This document shows positions 53,273 through 61,491 of a stretch of 64,000 nucleotides of DNA, in pieces. The stretch is from Christiangramia bathymodioli. GTDB lineage: Bacteria; Bacteroidota; Bacteroidia; Flavobacteriales; Flavobacteriaceae. A model generated the notes under the pieces. It was not told where the DNA came from. It worked only from the letters and a program-made list of their open reading frames with translations, and ran no database searches. The position numbers and the translations under genes were made by a program. The DNA lies in NCBI GenBank assembly GCA_009735695.1, contig SRSL01000002.1, positions 177,229 to 241,228 on the forward strand, written 5' to 3'. Numbering within the stretch: position 1 is the first letter of the stretch; each line of letters starts with the position of its first letter.

Positions 53273-54286
53273 ATGAAACGAATAATTACACTAATTACTT
53301 TTTTACTCTTTATTTCTTCATCGTGGGCCCAGAAGGATTCGCTGGTCTTTACCAACAATAACATCATGGTTGGCGAAGTGAAATCCATGAACAAAGGAGT
53401 GGTGACCGTGGAAACCGATTATTCTGATAGTGATTTTAAAATAGAATGGGAAAAAATAGCGGAGTTATATTCTGAAAGAAGTTACCTTATCACCCTTACA
53501 GATGGTCGCCGATTGAATGGGAGCATTAGCACAGCCCAGGCTCCCAAATGGAATATTTACCGAATTAATGGTGATACCTTGACCTTGGAACGGGATGAGA
53601 TCGTCTACTTCAAATCCTATGAAAAGGATTTTTGGAGCAGGCTTAGTGTTTCCCTGGATGCCGACTATAGTTTTACAAGGGCGAATAATTTCAGCCAGGT
53701 AGGAGGAAGGGCCAACCTTGGGTATACCGCGCCGAGGTGGTGGTTGAAGGCTAGTTATAGCCTGCTTAGATCTAACCAGGATGATGTGGAACCTGTAAGA
53801 AGGCAGGACGGAAGCCTGAGTTATCGAAAATTCCTTCCCAGGGACTGGTATTTTACCTCTGTATTTTCTTTCCTGTCTAATACCGAGCAACTTTTGAATC
53901 TAAGAACTAACCTTAAAGCAGGGATGGGTAAATATATAATTCATACGAACCAGTCTTATCTCGCTGTAGAAGGTGGTTTGTCTGGAGTGAATGAAAATTT
54001 TGAAAATCAACGTGAGAACCTCAATTCTTTTGAGGCATATGTAGGCTCAGAATTAAACCTGTATGATATCGGAGACTGGAACCTGCTTACCCGGCTTATA
54101 GTCTACCCCAGTATAACCGAAAGTGGCCGTTGGAGAATAGACTACAGCCTGGATACGAAATACGATCTGCCGTTGGATTTCTATGTTAAGGCAGGTCTTA
54201 CACTTAATTATGATAACCAGGCTGTTGAAGGGGCTGAAGACCTGGATTATGTGGTGCAAACCGGGATAGGCTGGGAATTTAATTGA
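53273..54286 (+). CDS. DUF481 outer-membrane protein
   Basis: 337 residues. Signal peptide (1-19, ending SSWAQ). Residues 20-120 form a small beta domain reading like an SH3/Sm-type repeat (DSLVFTNNNIMVGEVKSM, ITLTDGRRLNGSIST), and 125-337 a DUF481 barrel (LSVSLDADYSFTRANNFSQV, WYFTSVFSFLSNTEQLLNLR) ending in YVVQTGIGWEFN. Function unknown; in related genomes these barrels accompany stress-responsive genes. It ends the outer-membrane series. Confidence 0.8.
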   Translation: MKRIITLITFLLFISSSWAQKDSLVFTNNNIMVGEVKSMNKGVVTVETDYSDSDFKIEWEKIAELYSERSYLITLTDGRRLNGSISTAQAPKWNIYRINGDTLTLERDEIVYFKSYEKDFWSRLSVSLDADYSFTRANNFSQVGGRANLGYTAPRWWLKASYSLLRSNQDDVEPVRRQDGSLSYRKFLPRDWYFTSVFSFLSNTEQLLNLRTNLKAGMGKYIIHTNQSYLAVEGGLSGVNENFENQRENLNSFEAYVGSELNLYDIGDWNLLTRLIVYPSITESGRWRIDYSLDTKYDLPLDFYVKAGLTLNYDNQAVEGAEDLDYVVQTGIGWEFN

Positions 54287-54478
54287 TCTGCTTTCATTTT
54301 TTTCTGAAAGCCTTTACAACAGATATCAACCTGAACCAGCTAACCATGCCTATAAATATGGCAAAAGTCACCTGTTAACCATGCAAATCCAGAAATCGGT
54401 TAAAGTGAGCAGGGCTTATAAGGAAAAGCCGCACGATCTGATCTTTTGCAACCCTTTTTTCGGGGTTTAGAAGAGGTT

Positions 54479-55621
54479 TTAATTTTGGTTGTAAGTAATC
54501 CTGGATTTTATTTTTCCAGGTTGATTTTTATATTTTTTTAACCTGATCCTGAATTCAGTGCCCTGCTCATCATCACTAGTTACCTCAATATAGCCTCCGT
54601 GAGCTTTGGTAACGGCTTTTACGAGGCACAGGCCCATCCCCCAGCTTTTGAAACCACGATCCTCAGCCGACTTTTCTGAATGCAGGTAATTAAAGATCTT
54701 TTTCTGTTTTTCCACGGGTATGGCTTTCCCGGTGTTATGCACACAAATGAATACTTCATCCTGGTTATCAAAAATATTAATGTTAACCGGTTGGCAATTA
54801 TCACCGTATTTCACCGCATTGGTCACCAGGTTTTCGAGGGCTCTGCGAATGGCCACCGCATCGAATATTCCTCTTATTTCAGGAGAATCAGAGTTTAGAT
54901 TTATTTCGTTCTGGAAGATCGTTCGTGTTTCTTTAACCACCCATTTTATATCCTGAAGTATATCCGTTTCCTCAAAGTTTAGGGTGATTCCTTCACCAGC
55001 TTCCAGGGTTATGGCGTCCAGAAGACCTTCAATAAGCCTCATGGAATAATCCAGGCTGTTTACAGCCATTTTTTTGACTTTTGAGATATGTTCAGGGTTT
55101 GCATGGATGTCTAGGAGATCAAGTGCAAGGTAAGCCGCAGAAATGGGATTTCGAATATCATGCACCAGCGTTCCAACCATTTTTTCCTTCATCTGGTTGA
55201 TGGAATCATTGAATGATCCTGCAGAATGTAACATGGCCGTTTCTATTGTGAACTTTAAAACGATCCCCGTTTCTACAGAATAAGCCTCTTGCTTTCTAAG
55301 TTCTTCGGTTAAAACCTGGTGAAAAACCATGTATTCTTTTAATATTTCGGTTACCGTATAATTAGAAGTTGTAGCCCGGTGCCGGCCATGATCAGTACTG
55401 TTTTCTACAATTTCCCTATAATGTTCGCTATCTTCAATTTGTTCAAATACCTCGTGCTTCTCCAATACCTCGGCAATGTCTTCTAAAACATGGGGTAACT
55501 GGTTTCTTAAGGCCAGGCTGGGAGTGCCTTTGGAGGCGTCGATCTCTGATTTAACCCTTTTCTCCCATATTTCAATAATACTAACTTTGTTATCCCTGAT
55601 ATAATTAGCGGCTTTCTTCAT
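54479..55621 (-). CDS. Soluble sensor histidine kinase
   Basis: 380 residues with no membrane helix. Residues 1-140 are helical and resemble the RsbRD-type N-terminal sensor found in cytoplasmic kinases. The dimerisation/phosphoacceptor helix contains MVGTLVHDIRNPISAAYLAL (H box, His about 154), followed by the ATPase domain with NLVTNAVKYGDN (N box), VHNTGKAIP (G1) and FKSWGMGLCLVKAVTKAHGG (G2). No response regulator is adjacent. The start at 55621 is an ATG followed by KKAANYIRDN. It probably phosphorylates a partner encoded elsewhere. Confidence 0.88.
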   Translation of the reverse strand: MKKAANYIRDNKVSIIEIWEKRVKSEIDASKGTPSLALRNQLPHVLEDIAEVLEKHEVFEQIEDSEHYREIVENSTDHGRHRATTSNYTVTEILKEYMVFHQVLTEELRKQEAYSVETGIVLKFTIETAMLHSAGSFNDSINQMKEKMVGTLVHDIRNPISAAYLALDLLDIHANPEHISKVKKMAVNSLDYSMRLIEGLLDAITLEAGEGITLNFEETDILQDIKWVVKETRTIFQNEINLNSDSPEIRGIFDAVAIRRALENLVTNAVKYGDNCQPVNINIFDNQDEVFICVHNTGKAIPVEKQKKIFNYLHSEKSAEDRGFKSWGMGLCLVKAVTKAHGGYIEVTSDDEQGTEFRIRLKKYKNQPGKIKSRITYNQN

Positions 55622-55804
55622 TAGCGAAAATTGGTTGTTTATGATCTATTTTGGCCAAATATAGGGTCAAACAATCGTTAAAAATACCTTTGTTCATTCA
55701 CTTAACTCATTCTTATTCAATTTTGTTAGAAATATTTCCTAAAGAGTCAGTTTTCAGATTTAAAATTCAGGATATTAAAATTGCAACCACAACTTTATAT
55801 CAGA

Positions 55805-56083
55805 ATGAAGCCATTAACGAACAAGGGAAATTTGAATAGCTGTCTGGAGAGGCTGAAGAACCAGTATTATTTTACTGAAGAAGATCTAAAGAAAATTGAG
55901 TCGATTAGCGATCACGAGATCATTAGTGTATCGATTGCTTCCAGTGGAGGTTTTGAACAATGTTCCGGGGAATTTGAACCTTACGAACAGAAAGGTAATT
56001 ACCGGGTAAAAATTCGTTATAATAGCCCAGGAAGCGATAGCGAAAACTTTATTTTGTTGCATCCCACAGATCAGGTTATTTGA
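55805..56083 (+). CDS. Small hypothetical protein
   Basis: About 92 residues from the ATG at 55805 (MKPLTNKGNLNSCLERLKNQ), acidic, with a helical N-terminal half and a beta C-terminal half (FEQCSGEFEPYEQKGNYRVK). No signal peptide and no recognised family. The strong terminator at 56.23 kb follows, which supports a real transcribed gene. Divergent from the histidine kinase. Confidence 0.5.
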   Translation: MKPLTNKGNLNSCLERLKNQYYFTEEDLKKIESISDHEIISVSIASSGGFEQCSGEFEPYEQKGNYRVKIRYNSPGSDSENFILLHPTDQVI

Positions 56084-56439
56084 ATTATTAAAAGCCGGTG
56101 GAAACTATCTTCAGGTCTTAAAAATTTTATAAAAGTGCGATTTTGTTCACATAAGTTTCAATATCTGCAACGAAAAAGCAGCAAGTAGCTTACTTTCGAA
56201 GTCGAGGTATTAGGTTAAGCCAATTGGGCAAATAGAGGTCATAAAACGTAGGGTTATGGCCTCTATTTTTTTGTCTAATTGTATGAATTTTTTCGGAATT
56301 CTATTTTCCACGAGGCCAACTATAGTGCAATTTTCCTATGTTTAACAATAACGGACCAATTTCTAACAAAATCGAGTTTATTACGGCTTAGGGCTTAAGC
56401 CTTAGCTTTCCATTTATTTAATTTGAACGAAAATACCAT
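56084..56439. other. Intergenic region with a strong terminator and probable AraC promoter
   Basis: No gene is seen in these 356 bases. The terminator at 56232-56272 is the main feature; downstream of it the sequence (56280-56430) is AT-rich and should hold the promoter of the AraC-type gene. Confidence 0.5.
56232..56272 (+). terminator. Rho-independent terminator
   Basis: ATAGAGGTCATAA (56232-56244) pairs with TTATGGCCTCTAT (56254-56266, one G-U pair) over a 9-base loop and is followed by TTTTTTG. It serves the small gene ending at 56083, about 150 bp upstream. Confidence 0.85.
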
Positions 56440-57474
56440 TTGGAAATAAGTTTAGGGGCTGTTGAACCCGAAAAATATATTCATGAAAAGGCCAGACGGC
56501 TTGGTTGTGAAGTTACATCAGAATATAACCAGCACTGGTTAAAATTGCCTTCTGAAATTGGAAACGGAACCTATAAAGGGATTACCTTTAATGATGGCTT
56601 TAACCTCTTCCAGTATAAGGTAAAACACAGTAAGGATGTTAAAATTACCTTTGATAAGCCGAAAGAGCGCCGCTATATGTTGATCTACAACCTGGATGAA
56701 GCGGCAGAATTACACATTGATGAAACCCAGCAACAAATCGATCTTAAGAAGTATCAGAACATTGTTGTCTCTATACCCGCTGGTGCCTCTTATACCATAA
56801 AATTTTCCAAGGATAAACCTTATTTTCTAAATATTCTTGATTTCTCGGGTCTGCAGGAAAATCTTGGAGAACAAGAGATACATCCATGGAAAAAAATAAT
56901 TCAAGGTCTTTTTGCCAAATTTGGTGAGTCGGAGTTTTTTGTACATACCGGGAATTATAACCTCACTTCCCTGGAGTTGTTCCACCAAATTGAAAATTTC
57001 AAGAAGGATGGAATGCTGGAATATTTATTTACAGATGCCAAGGCTCATGAAATTCTGGTAAGGCAGTTGGCGCATTACGAGGAAGAAATAAGGAATCCCC
57101 TGGCCAGGATAAACGGTTCGGCTGAAGAGGCCGAAATTATCGCCCAGGCTACACAGATAATCAGAAAAGACCTCGAAGAAATAAAGACGGTGACCGATCT
57201 TGCCCGGAGATGTGCCACGAACAACAACAAACTACAGGAAGGATTCCAGCGTTATTTAGGGCAAACAGTGAACCGTTATCTCACCGCTGCCAGAATGGAA
57301 AAAGGAAGAGACCTTTTAATTGAAACGAATTATACCGTTTCTGAAATTGTAGATAGGGTAGGACTTCGCAGTAAGAGTTATTTTTCCAAAATGTTCAGGG
57401 AAAAGTATGGTTTCAGCCCATCGGAATTCAAAAGAAGGATGAAACAAACAGCTGAAGAGCAACTTAGTTCCTAG
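56440..57474 (+). CDS. AraC-family transcriptional regulator
   Basis: 344 residues without membrane helices. The N-terminal half (1-200) looks like a beta-rich sensor domain (KLPSEIGNGTYKGITFNDGF, VVSIPAGASYTIKFSKD), and the C-terminal 100 residues are an AraC/XylS domain: VTDLARRCATNNNKLQEGFQRYLG and IVDRVGLRSKSYFSKMFREKYGFSPSEFKRR. No in-frame ATG precedes the domain; the only upstream candidate is TTG at 56440, after a stop at 56419. Its paralogue lies at 58.1 kb. The ligand is unknown. Confidence 0.83.
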   Translation: MEISLGAVEPEKYIHEKARRLGCEVTSEYNQHWLKLPSEIGNGTYKGITFNDGFNLFQYKVKHSKDVKITFDKPKERRYMLIYNLDEAAELHIDETQQQIDLKKYQNIVVSIPAGASYTIKFSKDKPYFLNILDFSGLQENLGEQEIHPWKKIIQGLFAKFGESEFFVHTGNYNLTSLELFHQIENFKKDGMLEYLFTDAKAHEILVRQLAHYEEEIRNPLARINGSAEEAEIIAQATQIIRKDLEEIKTVTDLARRCATNNNKLQEGFQRYLGQTVNRYLTAARMEKGRDLLIETNYTVSEIVDRVGLRSKSYFSKMFREKYGFSPSEFKRRMKQTAEEQLSS

Positions 57475-57673
57475 GCCGGTTGCGGTGAATAATTTAAAAT
57501 ACCTACCCCTGGAATTTCCATAGTTTAGATATCTGCCTTGAAATGAATATGGCAGATTTGCATGCTTTTATGTATTTTTTAACTTAAAAGGAGTCATTGA
57601 GGTGATTTAAGTTAATTGGCAGTTATTACAAGCTAATTGTACGTAAGTTATGAATACATTGTAAAAACGAAAT

Positions 57674-58093
57674 ATGGTAAGCGGGGCCAGAATAGATATA
57701 TATAATGGCTTTGATTGTCATATTCAGCAGGTTCTAAACCTGAAACAACTTTATAACCTTCTTCTCAGGATTTGCGGTTTATTTTCAGAAATAGTAAATG
57801 CGACAGCCGATTCCTATATTAACCGGTTATACAGAAGTTCCAAAGCAAAAGAATTTTGGATATTCTGTTTGTGTAAGCTTCAAAAAATTGAAAACGCAAT
57901 AATAGACCTTCCTACGAATAAAGATAGGCTGTCCTGCCAGGAAACCGTCGAAATCATTCTTTTAATAATTACAGAAAACATTCATGTGAAAAACCTGGCC
58001 AGCGGGGGTTTTAATAATTGGGGACAACCATCTTTTGCAATCCACAGGTATTTTCCAACCATCCTAAAAAAAACGGCAGATGAAAACTTATAA
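57674..58093 (+). CDS. Hypothetical protein coupled to an AraC gene
   Basis: 139 residues, no signal peptide. The chain is helical (LKQLYNLLLRICGLFSEIVN, KLQKIENAIIDLPTNKDRLS) with five cysteines and a Gly/Asn-rich C-terminal turn (LASGGFNNWGQPSF). No family is recognised. Its end overlaps the start of the following AraC-type gene by 14 bp in a different frame, so if real it is translated with that regulator. Codon use is AT-rich but similar to neighbouring genes. Confidence 0.4.
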   Translation: MVSGARIDIYNGFDCHIQQVLNLKQLYNLLLRICGLFSEIVNATADSYINRLYRSSKAKEFWIFCLCKLQKIENAIIDLPTNKDRLSCQETVEIILLIITENIHVKNLASGGFNNWGQPSFAIHRYFPTILKKTADENL

Positions 58094-59120
58094 TATAGAT
58101 TGCATACCTATTGATAAGGTCATGAGTGAATTAGCCGATTTGTTCCAAACCGATTTGGTCAAAAAATGTGATGAATGTACTATTAATATTCCGCCTCAAT
58201 TAGGTGATGGTTACATAAAAGGAGTGGTATTCGATAAAGGTATAGGTTTTATAAACTACAGTTGTGAATTTAAAGAGGATGTGCAGATCAATTTTCTGAA
58301 AAATAAGATTCATCCTTTAAAGTTCTTGTATGTGCTAGAGGGAGAATTAGAGCATTATTTTGAAGAGACAGGTAAAAAGGAGATTTTAGAACAATTTCAA
58401 TATTGTTTGGTCGCCGGGAAATCTAATCTGGCACATTCTATTCGCTTTATTAAGAATGTTCGGCTATCATTTAACAGCCTTGAGATCAACCGAAGGGAAT
58501 TTTACGATTCCATGTCCTGTTCCATAGAAAAGATGAAGCCAACCGTAAAACGGCTGCTGAAGGACCTGGATTCCAGAAATGCCTATTATCATAAAGGATA
58601 TTATTATCTGGAAATGGCCGATCTTTTTAGACAGCTTAAAGATATCTCGGTTGATAAAGGTTATAGGAAGATCTATATGGAGCGAATAGTTCACGGGATG
58701 CTTTTAACCCAGTTAATGGAATTCCATTCAGAAGTAAATAGCGATGAAGAACGGGAAATCCTTAAGAGGAACGAAGTCCGTTCACTTGAAGAGGCACATA
58801 AAATCATAGAGAATGAAATCGATAATCTGCCCAAGATCAGGGAGATTGCCTACCGCGTTGGTTTGAATGCCAATAAATTACAATTCGGGTTTAGAAGGAT
58901 GCATAGAAAATCGATCAATTCTTATGTACAGGAACGAAGGTTGAAAATTTCGAAAAAACTACTTCTTCAAACGAATTTAAATATGGCTGAGATAAGCGAT
59001 AAGGTAGGAATTAGTAGTAAGAGCTATTTTTCCAAACTATTCAAGGAAAAATATGAGCTAACTCCTTATGAGTTCAGGAAGAAATATAAAAAACAGCCCA
59101 AAGATGATCTGGGGCAATGA
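58080..59120 (+). CDS. AraC-family transcriptional regulator (paralogue)
   Basis: 346 residues, colinear with the 56.4-kb regulator: a beta-rich N-terminal sensor (NIPPQLGDGYIKGVVFDKGI, FLYVLEGELEHYFEETGK) and a C-terminal AraC domain (IREIAYRVGLNANKLQFGFRR, ISDKVGISSKSYFSKLFKEKYELTPYEFRKK). The two share the GxGxxKGxxF motif of the N-terminus and the SSKSYFSK recognition helix. The sequences have clearly diverged, so this is an old duplication. Cytoplasmic; targets unknown. Confidence 0.85.
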   Translation: MKTYNIDCIPIDKVMSELADLFQTDLVKKCDECTINIPPQLGDGYIKGVVFDKGIGFINYSCEFKEDVQINFLKNKIHPLKFLYVLEGELEHYFEETGKKEILEQFQYCLVAGKSNLAHSIRFIKNVRLSFNSLEINRREFYDSMSCSIEKMKPTVKRLLKDLDSRNAYYHKGYYYLEMADLFRQLKDISVDKGYRKIYMERIVHGMLLTQLMEFHSEVNSDEEREILKRNEVRSLEEAHKIIENEIDNLPKIREIAYRVGLNANKLQFGFRRMHRKSINSYVQERRLKISKKLLLQTNLNMAEISDKVGISSKSYFSKLFKEKYELTPYEFRKKYKKQPKDDLGQ

Positions 59121-59261
59121 AAAGTATAAATCGCGAATTCAGTTTTTCGGTGCCTAGGAATATTTCAAAATTAGTGCTGATCATACTTCACTGAACTCAA
59201 GTAATTTAAGCGAGTAGGGGCGAAGGTCCACGAAAATTTCCTGAAAAAAGGTGTAAAAGGC

Positions 59262-59293
59262 TTGGATGGTTTGTAAGTAAAAGTTACATTTGC
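59262..59293 (+). promoter_or_regulatory. Bacteroidota-type promoter of tRNA-Ser
   Basis: TTG (59262-59264) and a perfect TAnnTTTG box (TACATTTG, 59286-59293) are 21 bp apart, matching the Bacteroidota housekeeping consensus. The tRNA-Ser starts 36 bp downstream. The sequence right after the box (CAACCGCAAAATT) resembles that after the tRNA-Arg promoter. Confidence 0.75.
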
Positions 59294-59329
59294 AACCGCA
59301 AAATTAATTGCGACGTTCATTAAAAAACG

Positions 59330-59411
59330 GAGAGGTGGCAGAGTGGTAATGCAGCAGCCTGCTAAGCTGTCATCCTTCTTGGATGCCCGGGTTCGAATCC
59401 CGGTCTCTCCG
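59330..59411 (+). tRNA. tRNA-Ser (anticodon GCT)
   Basis: Acceptor GGAGAGG pairs with TCTCTCC (one G-U); D arm GGCAGAGTGGTAATGC; anticodon stem CAGC/GCTG around CTGCTAA (anticodon GCT); a class II variable arm (CATCCTTCTTGGATG, with its own stem) and T arm CCGGGTTCGAATCCCGG. Discriminator G. The long variable arm confirms serine. Confidence 0.95.
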
Positions 59412-59449
59412 CAAAGATTTTTAGTCTGTGGTTTATTTATTCTCCTTTT

Positions 59450-59498
59450 CAGCCGAAAAGACAGGAATGGATTTCCTCCGATTCCCGGCTGCTTTTTT
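59450..59498 (+). terminator. Probable terminator after tRNA-Ser
   Basis: CAGCCG (59450-59455) and CGGCTG (59486-59491) enclose an inner hairpin AGGAA/TTCCT; the outer stem is followed by CTTTTTTT. It lies 39 bp after the tRNA. Confidence 0.6.
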
Positions 59499-59562
59499 TG
59501 AAGTGATTTGGAACGGAAAGGCTAAAAATAAGATTCAAGGAATTTTGAACCTTGAATAAAAA

Positions 59563-59989
59563 ATATTGAATAAATAGCTTTAGCTATTTGATTCAGGGTG
59601 TAGCCCTTTGACATGAATCTTTCGATTCGTGCCCAGGATAAACTCCGCCCGGTTCCCGGTCTGCTTTAAGTTAGATAAGGAATCTGAAATAATAAATATT
59701 GAATGAATTGCGTAAGCAATTGCGGGGTGTAGCCCTTCGACACGAATCTTAGGATTCGCGCTCAGGATAAACTCCGCCCGGTTCCCGATCTTCTTTTAAG
59801 TTAGATATGGAATCTGAAATAAGGAATATTGAATAAATAGCTTTAGCTATTTGATTCGGGGTGTAGCCCTTCGACGCGAAACTTTCGATTCGTGCTCAGG
59901 ATAAACTCCGCCCGGTTCCCGGTCTAATTTAAGTTAGATAAGGAGTCTGAAATAATTAATAATGAATAAATAGCTTTAGCTATTTTATT
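59563..59989 (+). repeat. Tandem array of about 131-bp units containing partial tRNA-Pro sequence
   Basis: Three units start at 59563, 59696 and 59826 and a fourth partial one at about 59958 that runs into the intact tRNA-Pro. Each contains, in order, TTGAATnAAT + short inverted repeat (TAGCTTTAGCTA or TTGCGTAAGCAA), GGGTGTAGCCC like the tRNA-Pro 5' end, a palindromic block of about 45 bp (TTCGACACGAATC ... GATTCGCGCTCAGGATAAACTCC), then GCCCGGTTCCCGG like the tRNA D arm, then AAGTTAGATAAGGAATCTGAAATAA. Units are 130-133 bp with about 10 percent visible differences. They look like copies of the tRNA-Pro 5' half split by a repeat element. Confidence 0.85.
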
Positions 59990-60067
59990 CGGGGTGTAGC
60001 GTAGCCCGGTTATCGCGCCTGCTTTGGGAGCAGGAGGCCGCAGGTTCGAATCCTGCCACCCCGACCA
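59990..60067 (+). tRNA. tRNA-Pro (anticodon TGG), likely attachment site
   Basis: Acceptor CGGGGTG pairs with CACCCCG; anticodon stem CCTGC/GCAGG surrounds TTTGGGA (anticodon TGG); T arm CGCAGGTTCGAATCCTGCC; discriminator A at 60064 followed by an encoded CCA (60065-60067). The 3' end faces an integrase gene 200 bp away, the standard layout for a tRNA used as attachment site, with the T arm to CCA as probable att core. The matching second copy would lie beyond the window. Confidence 0.93.
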
Positions 60068-60269
60068 AGACCATTATCAAATGGCACTAAAACCTTGTTA
60101 ATCGTATGATTATCAAGGTTTTGTTGTTTTTGGTCACTCATAGAATTTGGTTTAAAATGATATAATATGAGTCCGATTCGGTGACCTCTTATTATTTAGG
60201 GCGATTTGCCCGAAGAGTTGATTTGACTTTCGTTTTCACGCATTTTGTTTAACCTTGAAAACGAGTATT

Positions 60270-61487
60270 ATGAGAAATTCGGTGACCTTTGGGATTGTCT
60301 TCCTTCCCAAATCCAGTAAAGCCAGAAATGGCAAGGCTCCTCTTTATGCCAGAATTACCTTAAATGGAGAGCGAGTAGAAATTAGCCTGCAACGTAGAAT
60401 CTCCTTGAATCTATGGGACGAGCGTAAAAGCAGATTAAAAGGCAGCAGCATAGAAAGCCAGCAGGTCAATAAATCTTTAGACCGCATTTATAATAAGCTG
60501 TATGAATGCTTCCGCCAATTAAATGATTCGAACCTTTTGTTATCTGCCCAGGCAGTTAAAGCCAGATATTTAGGAAAGGACGATTCTTTTAAAAAGCTGT
60601 CAGAGCTACTGAATTACCATACCGAGCATATGAAAGATGTGCTGAAGAATGGCACTATGAAGAACTATTATACTACAGAACGCTATCTTTATAAATTCCT
60701 TAAAAAGCAATTTAAAGCGGATGACATTTTCCTGAAACAGATCAATTATCAGTTTATCACTGGCTTTGAGCATTTCCTTAGAAATTATAAACCAAAAAGA
60801 GATCGAAAGGCTCCCACTAATAATGGTATTATGAAGCACTTGGAACGCTTAAAGAAACTACTCAACCTTGCACAAAAACTAGAATGGGTAGAAAAAGATC
60901 CTTTTTCTAAATTCTCCCTGAAATTTAAAAAAGCCGAGAGAGCATTTTTAAGCGAAGAAGAATTAGAAAACTTAGAGCAGTATCAATTTGACCGGATCAC
61001 CCATCAGCAGACCCGGGATGTATTTGTATTCTCCTGTTATACTGGTTTATCGTGGATAGATGCAAAAAATCTAAAGCCAGAAAATATAGTTATTGGCATC
61101 GATGGCCGAAAATGGATATTTACGGCAAGAGAAAAAACAGAGCAGTCGGTGAAAATACCTATTCTGCCAAAGGCAATGGAGATCATTGACAAATATAAAG
61201 ATCAATGCGAATGCTCTGGCTTTATTCTCCCCGTATATTCTAACCAGAAAACAAACCAGTATCTAAAGGAACTGGCAACAGAGCTTAAAATAAAGAAAAA
61301 GCTAACTTTTCATGTAGCCAGGCACACGTTTGCTACGACAGTAACTCTATCAAAAGGAATTCCAATAGAATCGGTGTCAAAACTTTTAGGCCATTCAAAA
61401 TTATCTACGACGCAGATTTATGCAAGGGTTTTAGAAAAAAAAATTAGCGATGATTTCAATAAATTCTTTAATGAGAAAACAACATAA
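60270..61487 (+). CDS. Tyrosine site-specific integrase of an integrative element
   Basis: 405 residues from the ATG at 60270 (a TTG at 60255 adds five). N-terminal arm-binding domain (VTFGIVFLPKSSKARNGKAP, LNLWDERKSRLKG), a SAM-like core-binding domain (90-210), then the catalytic domain: SCYTGLSWIDAKNL (Ser at the first Arg position, as in IntDOT-type enzymes), HVARHTFATTVTLSKGIP (His-x-x-Arg), LLGHSKLSTTQIYARV (His and nucleophile Tyr). It should integrate and excise the element at tRNA-Pro. It ends 4 bp from the Argonaute gene on the other strand. Confidence 0.93.
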   Translation: MRNSVTFGIVFLPKSSKARNGKAPLYARITLNGERVEISLQRRISLNLWDERKSRLKGSSIESQQVNKSLDRIYNKLYECFRQLNDSNLLLSAQAVKARYLGKDDSFKKLSELLNYHTEHMKDVLKNGTMKNYYTTERYLYKFLKKQFKADDIFLKQINYQFITGFEHFLRNYKPKRDRKAPTNNGIMKHLERLKKLLNLAQKLEWVEKDPFSKFSLKFKKAERAFLSEEELENLEQYQFDRITHQQTRDVFVFSCYTGLSWIDAKNLKPENIVIGIDGRKWIFTAREKTEQSVKIPILPKAMEIIDKYKDQCECSGFILPVYSNQKTNQYLKELATELKIKKKLTFHVARHTFATTVTLSKGIPIESVSKLLGHSKLSTTQIYARVLEKKISDDFNKFFNEKTT

Positions 61488-61491
61488 TCGA

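Noticed and set aside
59563-59989. CRISPR-like array
   Set aside because: Units of about 131 bp repeat almost completely, with no unique spacers between short repeats and no cas genes; they are tandem repeats.
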